Source of the DNA: Acidobacteriota bacterium
GTDB taxonomy: Bacteria > Acidobacteriota > Vicinamibacteria > Vicinamibacterales > UBA2999
Direction: 5' to 3'
Length of the DNA stretch: 46,107 bases
Assembly: GCA_020851565.1 (NCBI GenBank)
Contig: JADZCN010000141.1
Span: 1 to 46,107 of the forward strand
This document shows, one piece after another, positions 7,871 through 20,355 of this stretch; the stretch's first letter is position 1; each line of letters opens with the position of its first letter. A program made the position numbers and the translations under genes. The notes beneath the pieces were generated by a model that made no database searches, was not told the DNA's origin, and saw nothing but the letters and a program-made list of their open reading frames with translations.

Positions 7871-9250
7871 CTACTTGCCGATGCAGAAACGCTGGAAGAT
7901 GTGCCGCAGCAGGTCGTCGGATGTCCGCCGGCCGGTCACCTCCTGCAGTCGATCCAGCGCGTCCTGCAGATCGGCGAGCACGAACTCTTCCGGCAGCGCC
8001 CCCGAGCCGCTCTCGAATGCCGCGCGGGCACGAATCACTGCGGTGCGCGCGTCCTCCAGCAGCGTGATGTGCCGCACGTTGGTCACGGCAGGGGCGTCAC
8101 GCAGCGCATGGGCACCCGACAACGCGTAGACGATGCGCCTCGCGAGATCCTCGAGGCCTGCACCCGTGCGCACCGACACGTGCACGGCCTCGTCGGCCCA
8201 TGCCGGCGGGCGTCCGCTCCAGGCCGATGGCAGATCGACCTTGTTCACCACGACCACGCGCGAACGGTCTCCCGTTGCTTCGGCCACCTGCAGATCTTCT
8301 TCGCCGAGCGGGCGCGATCGGTCGAGCACCACGATTGCCAGGTCAGACACGCGCAACGAGCCCTGCGCTCGCTGCACACCCTCACGCTCCACCACGTCGT
8401 CGGTCTCGCGGATCCCGGCGGTGTCCACCAGCGCCAGCGACAGCCCGCCGATGTCACACCGCTCGGTCAGCAGGTCGCGGGTCGTCCCCGGAACCTCTGT
8501 CACAATGGCGCGATTGGCGTTCAGCAGGGTATTGAAGAGGCTCGACTTCCCGACGTTCGGGGCCCCGACGATGGACACCATGGCGCCCTCCCGCACGAGC
8601 CTTCCACGGCTGGCATCGGCAAGCAGGCGATTCAGCTCGCGTATGACCCCATCGAGCGAGGCAGCCAATTCGCCGGCGTCGATGAAGTGGTAGCCCTCTT
8701 CGGGGAAATCGAGTGACGCCTCGAGGCGCGCCGAGAGATCGAAGAGACCCACCTCGATGGCCCCGATGGCTTCCGTCAGCGTCCCCTCGAGCTGGTCAAA
8801 TGCCGCGCGTGCCTGAAGCGGCGTCACCGCGTCGATGAGATCCGCCACCGCCTCCGCCTGCACCAGGTCACGCTTCCCGTTCAGGAAGGCCCGAAGCGTG
8901 AACTCGCCGGGCTCGGCCAGGCGCGCGCCCAGCAGCACCGCCGATCTCAGGATGCCGGCCAGGACGACGGGACTGCCGTGCGCGGAAACCTCCGCGACGT
9001 CCTCGCCGGTGTACGAGTGCGGCGCCGGGAATATCGTGACGACGACTTCGTCGAGCAGCGGCGAGTCCGTCTCGGGGGCTCGGACGCTGACTCGCGCGAA
9101 CGTGGCCCGACGCGGCTCGAACGGCACAGCCCGGTGCGTGAGCGCTGCGGCGAGGCGCATCGCATCCGGACCGCTCAGCCGCACCACGCCGAGGCCGCCT
9201 CGCCCGTGCGGCGTGGCCACCGCGACGATGGTGTCGGTGGTGGAGAACAT
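7871..9250 (-). CDS. mnmE: tRNA modification GTPase MnmE
   Basis: MnmE (TrmE) is the potassium-activated GTPase that works with MnmG on the tRNA wobble uridine. The 459-residue protein starts [21 protein letters not shown], the conserved folate-binding N-terminal domain. It carries an inserted Ras-like G domain with [12 protein letters not shown] (G1), the TTRD switch, DTAGIRE (G3) and NKVD (G4), and ends in the invariant FCIGK, whose cysteine is conserved in the family. It precedes mnmG by about 110 bp; no clear terminator is seen there. Confidence 0.96.
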   Translation of the reverse strand: MFSTTDTIVAVATPHGRGGLGVVRLSGPDAMRLAAALTHRAVPFEPRRATFARVSVRAPETDSPLLDEVVVTIFPAPHSYTGEDVAEVSAHGSPVVLAGILRSAVLLGARLAEPGEFTLRAFLNGKRDLVQAEAVADLIDAVTPLQARAAFDQLEGTLTEAIGAIEVGLFDLSARLEASLDFPEEGYHFIDAGELAASLDGVIRELNRLLADASRGRLVREGAMVSIVGAPNVGKSSLFNTLLNANRAIVTEVPGTTRDLLTERCDIGGLSLALVDTAGIRETDDVVEREGVQRAQGSLRVSDLAIVVLDRSRPLGEEDLQVAEATGDRSRVVVVNKVDLPSAWSGRPPAWADEAVHVSVRTGAGLEDLARRIVYALSGAHALRDAPAVTNVRHITLLEDARTAVIRARAAFESGSGALPEEFVLADLQDALDRLQEVTGRRTSDDLLRHIFQRFCIGK

Positions 9251-9301
9251 CGGCCCCGCGCAACCCGCCCTCGATAGGCGGGGCAGTCCTGTGTGACCCG
9301 G

Positions 9302-9748
9302 CTAGTCCACCGAGATGATGACCGTCTTCTCGAACGCGTCGCCGATGCTCTCGGACGACACGCCCGGGACCTCCTTGACCGCCAGGTGGACGATGCGGCG
9401 TTCGTAGGGGTTGAGCGGTCCGATCTCCTGGGCCAGGCCCGTGGTCCTGGCCTTCTCGCCAAGGAAGATCGCCATCTGTCGCAGCTCGGCGTCCTTGCCC
9501 TTGCGGTAGCCCATGCAATCGACCACGAGCCGGCGGCTCTCGGTGGCATCGTTCCGATACACGGCTGACACGACGTGCTGCAGCGCGGCCAGGGCCTCGC
9601 CCTGCCTGCGGGTCAGCACGTTGCCGTCCTCGCCGTCGAGGTTGATCCGCACGCCGTCCGGCATCTCCTCGGCCGAGGCGGTGAGGCGGAGGCCCATCTT
9701 CTCGGCGACGGTCTGGACGAAGTCGGTAATCTCGCTGGTGTTGGCCAT
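9302..9748 (-). CDS. jag: KH-R3H RNA-binding protein (Jag/KhpB type)
   Basis: The protein has 148 residues from ATG 9748, with GGAGA 5 nt upstream. It has a KH-like domain (about 20-80) and a C-terminal R3H domain (about 85-148) with RLVVDCMGYRKGKDAELRQMA and the LNPYERRIVHLAV segment that contains the R-x3-H signature. The N-terminal Jag_N domain of the Bacillus protein is missing or much reduced, as in several Gram-negative phyla. It follows yidC by 17 bp, the conserved neighbourhood, and probably binds RNA in connection with envelope growth. Confidence 0.9.
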   Translation of the reverse strand: MANTSEITDFVQTVAEKMGLRLTASAEEMPDGVRINLDGEDGNVLTRRQGEALAALQHVVSAVYRNDATESRRLVVDCMGYRKGKDAELRQMAIFLGEKARTTGLAQEIGPLNPYERRIVHLAVKEVPGVSSESIGDAFEKTVIISVD

Positions 9749-9765
9749 GGTTTCTCCGGTCTCCC

Positions 9766-11463
9766 TCAGCCCTTTGCCTTCGCGGGCGGCGGCATCAGCG
9801 ACATGGTCAGGTACTGCTGGCCGATGGCCCACAGGTTACTGATAGTCCAGTAGATCACCAAGCCGCTCGGGTAGGCGAGGAACATGAACGTGAACATGAT
9901 CGGCATGATCATCATCACGCGCTGCTGCACCGGGTCGGCCGAGGTCGGCATGATCTTCTGCTGCCAGAACATCGTCGCACCCATCAGCAGGGGAGTGATG
10001 TAGAGCGGATCCGGCCGGGAGAGGTCCACGATCCATCCGAGGAACTCCGCACCGCGAATCTCGATGGCCTGCGAGAGCATCGCGTAGAAGGCGAACAGGA
10101 AGGGGAACGTCAGCAGCATCGGCACGCAGCCGCTGGCGGGATTGACGCCCTTCTCCTTGTAGAGCGCCATCACTTCCTCGTTCATCTTCTGGCGCTGGGG
10201 ATCGGTGATCTTGTATTGCGCGTAGCGGGCCTGGATGGCCTTCATCTGCGGCTGAATCTCCTGCATCTTGCGCATGGACTTCACCGACTTCTGACGAAGG
10301 GGGAACATCGCGAGGTTGATGAGCAGCGTGAGGGCGACGATGGCCCATCCCCAGTTGCCGACGTACTGGTGGACCCACTTCAGCGCGTCCAGCAGCGGCA
10401 CGGCGAGCCACGCGAAGATACCGAAGTTGATGACGCGCACCATCTCGGTGTTGATGGCCTTCAGGTCGTCCAACGCCTTCGGGCCGAAGTAGAACCGCTG
10501 CGTGGCCTGCGGCGCCTGGAACTTCACGCCAAAGGCGGCATAGCGTCCGGGCGGGGCGTCCGGCGCCTTCGGCGGTACGACGAACGAGGTGTGATCGAAC
10601 TGCATCGGCGCCGGCTGATCCGGATCGTTCAGCGCGAGCGCGGCGAAGTAGTGGTCGTCGATGCCCGCATACAAGAACGACCCGTTCTGCGTCCCCGCGG
10701 CGGGCCCCAGCCGCTTCACGGCGTTGTCCTGGTGCACGATCGCCTGTGCCGGCGTCGAATAGCTCGGCGCCAGGAAGCTGCCCTGCGCCGCATGCGCGTT
10801 GTCGTCGTCCAGCCCGGGGCCCCAGTCGATCGCCGGGTTCAGGAGCTGCGAACCCGCCTGGGCGGTCACCGCGACCGAAACGATGTAGCCGTCCGGCTGA
10901 AGCGTGAAGGTCTTGCCCACTCGAAGACCCTGCGCGTCCTGCCATTCGAACGACAGGGTGACTGCCTGCGACGTCGCATCCAGGGTTGCCGGGGAGGCGC
11001 TCCGGTAGAGCGCACCGTTGACGCGCGAGGTCTGGTCGGGATCTTCCAGGCGCAACGAGAACGGCGTCAGGGCCTCATTGACGTTCTCGGGCGCCGGCAC
11101 GAGGTCCAGCGGCTGGCCCGCTTCGTTCTGGTACTGCTTCAGCACCCAGTGGCGGAGGCGGGCGCCCCGATTGGTGAACACCGCCCGGACCGTGCGAGTC
11201 TCGACGGTGATGTCCCGCTCGTCGCTCTCACCCGTTACGACCGTGCTCGCCGCGGCGGGCGGGGCGGCCGGGGCCACCGGTGTGGACGGCGCAGGTGCCT
11301 GGCTACCGGCAGCCCCTGCCTGCGGCGCGCTGACACCCGCGGCAGGTGCGGCGGCGCCAGCCGGACTGTCCGCTGGTGGCGGCGCGGGCGGGGCGAAATA
11401 GTTCTGGTAGGCGAACAGCACCAGAAAAGAGAGTGAGATGGCGATAAGAACGCGGCGTTCCAT
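9766..11463 (-). CDS. yidC: membrane protein insertase YidC
   Basis: YidC inserts and folds inner-membrane proteins, alone or with SecYEG. The 565-residue protein is the long Gram-negative form: a first membrane helix (MERRVLIAISLSFLVLFAYQNYF), a Pro/Ala-rich linker (about 25-85), a periplasmic beta domain, then the conserved five-helix core beginning near KWVHQYVGNWGWAIV and including the cytoplasmic coiled region (RKMQEIQPQMKAIQ). The open frame extends upstream to 11664, but homology begins at ATG 11463. It is 29 bp after yidD. Confidence 0.95.
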   Translation of the reverse strand: MERRVLIAISLSFLVLFAYQNYFAPPAPPPADSPAGAAAPAAGVSAPQAGAAGSQAPAPSTPVAPAAPPAAASTVVTGESDERDITVETRTVRAVFTNRGARLRHWVLKQYQNEAGQPLDLVPAPENVNEALTPFSLRLEDPDQTSRVNGALYRSASPATLDATSQAVTLSFEWQDAQGLRVGKTFTLQPDGYIVSVAVTAQAGSQLLNPAIDWGPGLDDDNAHAAQGSFLAPSYSTPAQAIVHQDNAVKRLGPAAGTQNGSFLYAGIDDHYFAALALNDPDQPAPMQFDHTSFVVPPKAPDAPPGRYAAFGVKFQAPQATQRFYFGPKALDDLKAINTEMVRVINFGIFAWLAVPLLDALKWVHQYVGNWGWAIVALTLLINLAMFPLRQKSVKSMRKMQEIQPQMKAIQARYAQYKITDPQRQKMNEEVMALYKEKGVNPASGCVPMLLTFPFLFAFYAMLSQAIEIRGAEFLGWIVDLSRPDPLYITPLLMGATMFWQQKIMPTSADPVQQRVMMIMPIMFTFMFLAYPSGLVIYWTISNLWAIGQQYLTMSLMPPPAKAKG

Positions 11464-11492
11464 TGAAGAGGGGGCCGAAGACTCGGGGATAC

Positions 11493-11792
11493 CTAGTGAG
11501 GATGCCGCTGGGGCACCGGATCGTAGCCGTGGCCGCCCAGCGGATGGCAGCGGCACAAGCGCTTGGCGCCGAGCCAGCCTCCCCGGAGGATCCCGAACCG
11601 GGCGACGGCTTCCGAAGTGTAATCGGCGCAGCCGGGGACAAAGCGGCAGCTGCCCGCAAACCATGGAGAGAACACGGCCTTATACGCCCGAATGAGGACG
11701 AGGCCGACCTGCGCCGGTCCGGTTGGTACGGGGTCGTCCGGGCTGGTTTCGCCGGTCGAGAAGCGCTCGGAATTCGGCCTCGAGGGTGACAT
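11493..11792 (-). CDS. yidD: membrane protein insertion efficiency factor YidD
   Basis: The core of YidD is clear: IRAYKAVFSPWFAGSCRFVPGC, then DYTSEAVARFGILRGGWLGAKRLCRCHP and GGHGYDPVP. It is a small membrane-associated protein encoded between rnpA and yidC in most bacteria, thought to aid membrane insertion. The start is a problem. No ATG, GTG or TTG lies near the normal N-terminus; the nearest ATG is 11792, inside rnpA, giving a 113-bp overlap and an unusual 30-residue extension. An ATT at about 11693 would give the standard protein. Confidence 0.85.
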   Translation of the reverse strand: MSPSRPNSERFSTGETSPDDPVPTGPAQVGLVLIRAYKAVFSPWFAGSCRFVPGCADYTSEAVARFGILRGGWLGAKRLCRCHPLGGHGYDPVPQRHPH

Positions 11793-12072
11793 AGGACGCA
11801 TCGAGCATCTCGCGGCGAGGCACGACGACGATGTCGACCCCCCCAGGTGGTTTGTGGTGGCGGAACAGGTCCCGAACCAGGCGCTTGGCTCGGTTCCTGA
11901 CGACGGCCGAGCCCATTTTCCGGGTGGCGGCGATACCAAGTCTCGCTCCAGCCCGTCCATTGGGACTGACGAACATCGTCATCAGGCGCCCTGAGTGACG
12001 ATGCCCGGTGTTGTAGATTCGCTCGAAATCTTCGCGCTTACGGATGTGTTCGTCAGCGCGAAACGAGGGCAT
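11680..12072 (-). CDS. rnpA: ribonuclease P protein component
   Basis: RnpA is the protein subunit of RNase P, which trims the 5' ends of tRNAs. From ATG 12072 the product has 130 residues, with the typical start IRKREDFERIYNTGHR and the family signature RNRAKRLVRDLFR (the RNR motif that binds the precursor tRNA leader and the M1 RNA). The ATG lies 1 nt after the rpmH stop, as expected for rpmH-rnpA. The 3' end overlaps the probable yidD reading frame. Confidence 0.94.
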   Translation of the reverse strand: MPSFRADEHIRKREDFERIYNTGHRHSGRLMTMFVSPNGRAGARLGIAATRKMGSAVVRNRAKRLVRDLFRHHKPPGGVDIVVVPRREMLDASYVTLEAEFRALLDRRNQPGRPRTNRTGAGRPRPHSGV

Positions 12073-12073
12073 C

Positions 12074-12238
12074 TCAGGCTTCGTCCGACACCGTGAGGCG
12101 CTTGCGGCCCTTGGCTCGACGCCGCTTGAGCACCTGCCGCCCGTCCTTTGTGGACATCCGCACCAGGAACCCGTGGGTCTTGGCCCGGCGACGGGTGTTC
12201 GGTTGGAACGTACGCTTACCCTTCTTGGATCTGGCCAT
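12074..12238 (-). CDS. rpmH: 50S ribosomal protein L34
   Basis: The 54-residue basic protein contains the L34 signature [21 protein letters not shown] and the [12 protein letters not shown] tail. It is slightly longer than the usual 44-47 residues because of a short acidic C-terminal end (SDEA). The start is ATG 12238 with AGAGGG 5 nt upstream. A strong sigma-70-type promoter lies just before it, so this gene heads the rpmH-rnpA-yidD-yidC-jag group. Confidence 0.95.
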   Translation of the reverse strand: MARSKKGKRTFQPNTRRRAKTHGFLVRMSTKDGRQVLKRRRAKGRKRLTVSDEA

Positions 12239-12262
12239 GTTTTCCCTCTGAACGAACCTCCG

Positions 12263-12291
12263 ATTGTATGGCCCCGCTCCCCCGGTGTAAA
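12263..12291 (-). promoter_or_regulatory. sigma-70-type promoter of rpmH
   Basis: On the minus strand TTTACA (12291-12286) and TACAAT (12268-12263) are separated by exactly 17 bp. Each matches the consensus at five of six positions. The expected transcription start is about 20 nt before the rpmH ATG at 12238, leaving room for the AGAGGG ribosome binding site. Confidence 0.8.
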
Positions 12292-12332
12292 GGCCCAACG
12301 GCGTGCTAGAGTGTGCGTTCCGCCTGTCCGAG

Positions 12333-12364
12333 TTTTCCACACCTGTGGAAAACCTTGTGGAAAA
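12333..12364. promoter_or_regulatory. DnaA box cluster upstream of dnaA
   Basis: Three 9-mers of the form TTTTCCACA or its complement lie close together: TTTTCCACA at 12333, TGTGGAAAA at 12344 and TGTGGAAAA at 12356. They differ from the TTATCCACA consensus at one position. The first two face each other. They are about 75-105 bp before the dnaA start, so they fit autoregulation of dnaA, an upstream part of a bipartite oriC, or both. Confidence 0.75.
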
Positions 12365-12436
12365 GGCCGGAAATCACGCCGGAACGACCGCCAGAAACCC
12401 GGTTTTTTCGCTTATTCTTCGCCCTTTTTTCTGAAA

Positions 12437-13828
12437 ATGCCTCCGACGAACGTCTGGGACCAGGTGCTGGCCATCATTGAGGGGAAGGTTGGCCCCCACA
12501 GCTTCTCGACCTGGTTCAAGCCCACCTCGCTCAAGGCAGACGAGGGGCGCTCACTGGTGGTCCGGGTTCCCGCGCCGCTCTACGTCGAGTGGCTTCCACG
12601 CCACTACTCCGTCGTCCTGGCCGAGTCGCTGACCGAGGTCGGGCGCCCACAGACGCAGCTGGTCTTCGAGGTGGGCTCTGCCGAAGCCCCGCTCGTCGCT
12701 CCAGGTGCCGTCGAGCCGCCGGCCCAGGAACCCTCACCGAAACCGGACGTGGAGGCGGCCTTACCGACAAGCGCCTTCAAGGCCGAGCCTGCGGCGCCGG
12801 GTCCCGTCATCCCCGGGGGGCTCAATCCCCGCTACACCTTCGACACGTTCATCGTCGGCCCCTCGAACCAGTTCGCGCACGCGGCCTGCCGCGCGGTGGC
12901 CGAGGCCCCGTCCCGCTCGTACAACCCCCTGTTCATCTACGGCGGCGTGGGCCTGGGCAAGACGCACCTGATGCACGCCATCGGACACTACGTCGTGCAG
13001 CACAACCCGTCCTTGACGCTCACCTACATCTCTTCCGAGCGCTTCATGAACGAGATGATCAACGCGGTGCGCTTCGATCGCATCCTGGAATTCCGCGCGC
13101 GCTATCGCAGCGTGGACGTGCTGCTCGTGGATGACATCCAGTTCGTCTCCGGCAAGGAAGGCACCCAGACGGAGTTCTTCCACACGTTCAACGCGCTGCA
13201 CGACGCGCAGAAGCAGATCGTCATCAGCAGCGATCGGCCTCCACACGAGATCCCTGCGCTCGAGGAACGTCTTCGCTCGCGATTCGAGTGGGGCCTCATT
13301 GCCGACATCCAGTCGCCGGACATCGAGACGAAGACGGCCATCCTGAAGAAGAAGGCCGAGACCGAGGCGGTGCCGCTGCCGGACAACGTTGCGATGTACA
13401 TCGCCAGCCGCATCAAGTCGAACATCCGGGAACTCGAGGGCTCGCTCATCCGATTGCTGGCCTACGCCTCCCTCACTGGCCGTCCGCTGACCATCGAACT
13501 CGCCCAGGACGTGCTCAAGAACGTGCTGGACCACGACGACCGGGCGGTCACCATCGAGCAGATCCAGAAGTTCGTGGCCGACTACTACCAGTTGAAGCTC
13601 ACCGACCTCAAGTCGCGCAACAACTCCAAATCGGTGGCCATGCCCCGTCAGGTGGCCATGTATCTGTGCAAGATGCTGACTCACGCCTCGCTGCCGGAGA
13701 TCGGCCGCAGCTTTGGCGGCAAGCACCATTCGACGGTCATCCACTCGATCAAGAAAGTGGAAGAACTGCGCAAGGGCAGCACCGACTTCAACAACCAGGT
13801 GAACAATTTTCTCGAGTCGTTCAGGTAG
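12437..13828 (+). CDS. dnaA: chromosomal replication initiator protein DnaA
   Basis: From ATG 12437 the protein has 463 residues. Domain I (about 1-80) includes WDQVLAIIEGKVGPHSFSTWF, and domain II is a Pro/Ala/Glu linker (about 81-128). Domain III is the AAA+ ATPase with NPRYTFDTFIVGPSNQFAHAA, Walker A GGVGLGKT (169-176) and Walker B VDDIQF. Domain IV has the DnaA-box-binding signature around FGGKHHSTVIHSIKKVEEL. The open frame reaches back to 12044 but that part overlaps rpmH antisense and is not coding. DnaA boxes flank the gene on both sides. Confidence 0.97.
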   Translation: MPPTNVWDQVLAIIEGKVGPHSFSTWFKPTSLKADEGRSLVVRVPAPLYVEWLPRHYSVVLAESLTEVGRPQTQLVFEVGSAEAPLVAPGAVEPPAQEPSPKPDVEAALPTSAFKAEPAAPGPVIPGGLNPRYTFDTFIVGPSNQFAHAACRAVAEAPSRSYNPLFIYGGVGLGKTHLMHAIGHYVVQHNPSLTLTYISSERFMNEMINAVRFDRILEFRARYRSVDVLLVDDIQFVSGKEGTQTEFFHTFNALHDAQKQIVISSDRPPHEIPALEERLRSRFEWGLIADIQSPDIETKTAILKKKAETEAVPLPDNVAMYIASRIKSNIRELEGSLIRLLAYASLTGRPLTIELAQDVLKNVLDHDDRAVTIEQIQKFVADYYQLKLTDLKSRNNSKSVAMPRQVAMYLCKMLTHASLPEIGRSFGGKHHSTVIHSIKKVEELRKGSTDFNNQVNNFLESFR

Positions 13829-14070
13829 GTTCCGAACCCCGTCAACGGAATCCACAGCCGAGGCTGGGGCGGCTTGTGGACGCCTGTGCATGGGGCGAAA
13901 GCCCCTGTCGGGAGGCCCGCGACATCCACACGCGGTCCACAGAAAATCCCACAAGGTAAATACCTGAATTATAAGGACTTACCGGCCGAGTTTATTTCCT
14001 GAACCGGGCCTAGTTCCTGTATAATTATTTGTCTTCGCCTTTTCTCTTTTCCCCAGAGGTTAAGCAGCAC
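13829..14070. promoter_or_regulatory. probable chromosomal origin of replication (oriC) and dnaN leader
   Basis: The dnaA-dnaN gap of about 240 bp has several TCCACA-core DnaA-box-like 9-mers in both orientations (near 13849, 13874, 13923 and 13934). They are followed by an unusually AT-rich stretch (about 13955-14040) in this GC-rich context, a candidate unwinding element. TATAAT at 14020-14025 is a likely -10 for dnaN, without an obvious -35. Location beside dnaA, with parS sites nearby, supports the origin call. The boxes were found by eye. Confidence 0.72.
13892..13905. terminator. short GC hairpin after dnaA
   Basis: GGGGC-GAAA-GCCCC is a perfect 5-bp stem with a GNRA-type tetraloop about 65 bp after the dnaA stop. 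There is no T-run, so it may be a weak terminator or a structural feature of the origin rather than a true intrinsic terminator. Confidence 0.4.
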
Positions 14071-17750
<3,680 letters not shown>

Positions 17751-17758
17751 CGTGACCC

Positions 17759-17792
17759 CTGATCCCTGATCCCTGATCCCTGAACCCTGACC
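17759..17792. repeat. heptad tandem repeat CTGATCC between gyrB and gyrA
   Basis: Three exact CTGATCC units are followed by CTGAACC and CTGACC, filling most of the 45-bp gyrB-gyrA gap up to 3 nt before the gyrA ATG. There is no Shine-Dalgarno sequence in that leader. Confidence 0.9.
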
Positions 17793-17795
17793 TGA

Positions 17796-20315
17796 ATGTC
17801 CACGACCGAATCCAGAATCCCCGTCAACATCGAAGACGAGATGAAGCGCTCGTACCTGGATTACGCGATGAGCGTAATCATCGGGCGGGCGCTGCCGGAC
17901 GTGCGCGACGGGCTCAAGCCCGCGCACCGGCGCGTGCTCTACGCGATGCGGCAGATGGGGCTGGCCAGCAATCGCGCGTACCGCAAGTGCGCGAAGATCG
18001 TCGGCGAGGTCATCGGCAACTACCATCCCCACGGCGATGCCCCGGCGTACGACACGCTGGTGCGCCTGGCGCAGGACTTCAACATGCGCTACACCCTGGT
18101 GGACGGCCAGGGGAACTTCGGCTCGGTGGACGGGGATCCGCCGGCCGCGTACCGGTACACCGAAGCCCGCCTCGAGGCCCTCGCCGAGGCGATGATGGAG
18201 GACCTCGAGAAGGACACCGTCGACTTCGTCCCGAACTTCGACGAAACGACCGACGAGCCCACGGTGCTCCCGACGGCGTTCCCCAACCTGCTCGTGAACG
18301 GGTCCACGGGCATCGCGGTGGGGATGGCCACCAACATCCCGCCGCACAACATGCGCGAGGTCATCGATGGCGTCATCTGGGTCATCGAGAAGACCCTCAT
18401 GGCGCCGGCGGATGCGCCGAAGCTGACGCGGGAGCAGAAGCTGCGCGAGTTGCTGAAGCTGGTGCCGGGTCCCGACTTCCCGACCGGCGGCCTCATCGTC
18501 GGGCGCCGCGGCATCCACGAGGCCTACCTCACCGGCCGGGGCGGCATCCAGGTGCGCGCGCGGGCGGAGATCGAGCAGACGAAGAAGGGTGACCGCACCC
18601 AGATCGTCGTCCACGAGATCCCCTACCAGGTGAACAAGAAGAACCTGCTCGAGCGCATGGCGGACCTCGTGCGCGAGAAGACCATCGAGGGCATCTCGGA
18701 CATCCGCGACGAGTCGGACCGCGACGGGATGCGCGTGGTCATCGAGCTGAAGCGGGACGCGGTGGGCGAGGTGGTGCTGAACAACCTCTACAAGCACACC
18801 CAGCTCCAGCAGACGTTCGGGATCATCCTGCTGGCCATCGTGGCCGGCCGGCCGCGGGTGCTGAACCTGCTCGAGATCGTCGATCACTTCATCGACTTCC
18901 GCCGCGAAGTGGTGCGGCGGCGGACCGAGTTCGAGCTGCGCAAGGCCGAGGCCCGCGCGCACATCCTCGAAGGCCTGCGCATCGCGCTGGATCACCTCGA
19001 CGCGGTCATCACCCTCATCCGCAACTCGAAGAACCCGGCGGAGGCCAAGGTTGGCCTCGTGACCCGGTTCGGGCTCAGCGAGATCCAGGCGCAGGCCATC
19101 CTGGACATGCAGCTACAGCGGCTGACGGGCCTGGAGCGCCAGAAGATCCTCGATGAGCTCGCCGAGCTGATGAAGCTCATCGAGCGCCTCCGGGCCATCC
19201 TGGCCAACCAGCAGCTGCTCCTGCAGATCGTCGTGGACGAGCTGAAGGCGGTGCAGGCCCGTTTCGGCGACGACCGTCGCACGCAGATCCTCGAGGAGGA
19301 GGGCGAGCTCAGCATCGAGGACCTCATCGCCGAGGAGGACGTCGCGGTCACGGTCACCGACACGGGGTACATCAAGCGGACGCCCATCACGACCTACCGC
19401 GCGCAGCGCCGAGGCGGCCGCGGACGCATCGGCATGCGGACGCGCGAAGAAGACGTGGTGAACCACCTCTTCGCGGCGTCCACGCACTCGGTGCTCATGG
19501 TGTTCTCGGACCGGGGCCGGGCCTACTGGCTGAAGGTGCACGAGATTCCGGACGTCGGCGCGGACGGGCGCGGCAAGTCCATCGCGAACCTGGTCCAGAT
19601 GGAGCCCGGCGAGCGCATCGCTGACATGCTGGCCCTTCGCGAGTTCGACGACCAGCACTTCATCGTAATGGGCACGCGCAAGGGGACGGTGAAGAAGACC
19701 GAGCTCTCGGCGTTCAGCAACCCCCGCGCCGGCGGCATCATCGCGATGGGTGTGGACGAGGGCGACGCCGTCATGGCGGTGCAGCTCTCGGACGGCACCA
19801 GCGAGGTGTTCATCGGCACCCGCGAGGGCAAGGCCATCCGCTTCCCCGAGGACGAGGTCCGCCCGATGGGACGCACCGCCTACGGGGTGCGCGGCATCCA
19901 GCTTCGGGAGGGCGACGAAGTGGTGGCGATGCAGGTGGCCAAGCCGGGCGGCACGCTGCTGACGGTGACCGAACGCGGCTACGCGAAGCAGACCGAGATC
20001 GACGAGTACCGCGTCACCAGCCGCGGCGGGCTGGGCGTGAAGAACGTCGAGATCACGGACAAGAACGGCCGCGTCGTCAACATCGCGCAGGTCCACGAGG
20101 ACGACGAGCTGCTGGTCATCACCGAGCAGGGGAAGATCCTGCGGACGCCGGCGGGCGACATCCGGACCGCCGGACGGGCCACGCAAGGGGTGCGCCTGAT
20201 GGACCTCGAGGAAGGCGACCGCGTCGTGTCCATCGCGCTGGTGCCGAGGGCCGTCGACGAACCGGCGGAAGGGCCAGGGGCTCCTGATGACCTTGTCGAG
20301 CCGGGGCAAGAGTAG
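17796..20315 (+). CDS. gyrA: DNA gyrase subunit A
   Basis: The breakage-reunion subunit of gyrase, 839 residues. The winged-helix domain contains [16 protein letters not shown] and the active-site tyrosine in [10 protein letters not shown] (Tyr121, equal to E. coli Tyr122). The coiled-coil tower and a C-terminal beta-pinwheel made of repeated blades follow, with the gyrase-specific GyrA-box near [10 protein letters not shown] (about 535), so it is GyrA and not ParC. At the site of E. coli Ser83 it has Ala82, while Asp87 is kept as Asp86. It follows gyrB after a repeat-filled gap. Confidence 0.96.
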   Translation: MSTTESRIPVNIEDEMKRSYLDYAMSVIIGRALPDVRDGLKPAHRRVLYAMRQMGLASNRAYRKCAKIVGEVIGNYHPHGDAPAYDTLVRLAQDFNMRYTLVDGQGNFGSVDGDPPAAYRYTEARLEALAEAMMEDLEKDTVDFVPNFDETTDEPTVLPTAFPNLLVNGSTGIAVGMATNIPPHNMREVIDGVIWVIEKTLMAPADAPKLTREQKLRELLKLVPGPDFPTGGLIVGRRGIHEAYLTGRGGIQVRARAEIEQTKKGDRTQIVVHEIPYQVNKKNLLERMADLVREKTIEGISDIRDESDRDGMRVVIELKRDAVGEVVLNNLYKHTQLQQTFGIILLAIVAGRPRVLNLLEIVDHFIDFRREVVRRRTEFELRKAEARAHILEGLRIALDHLDAVITLIRNSKNPAEAKVGLVTRFGLSEIQAQAILDMQLQRLTGLERQKILDELAELMKLIERLRAILANQQLLLQIVVDELKAVQARFGDDRRTQILEEEGELSIEDLIAEEDVAVTVTDTGYIKRTPITTYRAQRRGGRGRIGMRTREEDVVNHLFAASTHSVLMVFSDRGRAYWLKVHEIPDVGADGRGKSIANLVQMEPGERIADMLALREFDDQHFIVMGTRKGTVKKTELSAFSNPRAGGIIAMGVDEGDAVMAVQLSDGTSEVFIGTREGKAIRFPEDEVRPMGRTAYGVRGIQLREGDEVVAMQVAKPGGTLLTVTERGYAKQTEIDEYRVTSRGGLGVKNVEITDKNGRVVNIAQVHEDDELLVITEQGKILRTPAGDIRTAGRATQGVRLMDLEEGDRVVSIALVPRAVDEPAEGPGAPDDLVEPGQE

Positions 20316-20355
20316 TAGGCTCGGCCTTTCTCACAACGATTCCGAGGAGGGAAGG

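Noticed and set aside
12044..12436. N-terminal extension of DnaA
   Set aside because: It would run antisense through rpmH and the DnaA boxes, and the normal DnaA start is at ATG 12437.
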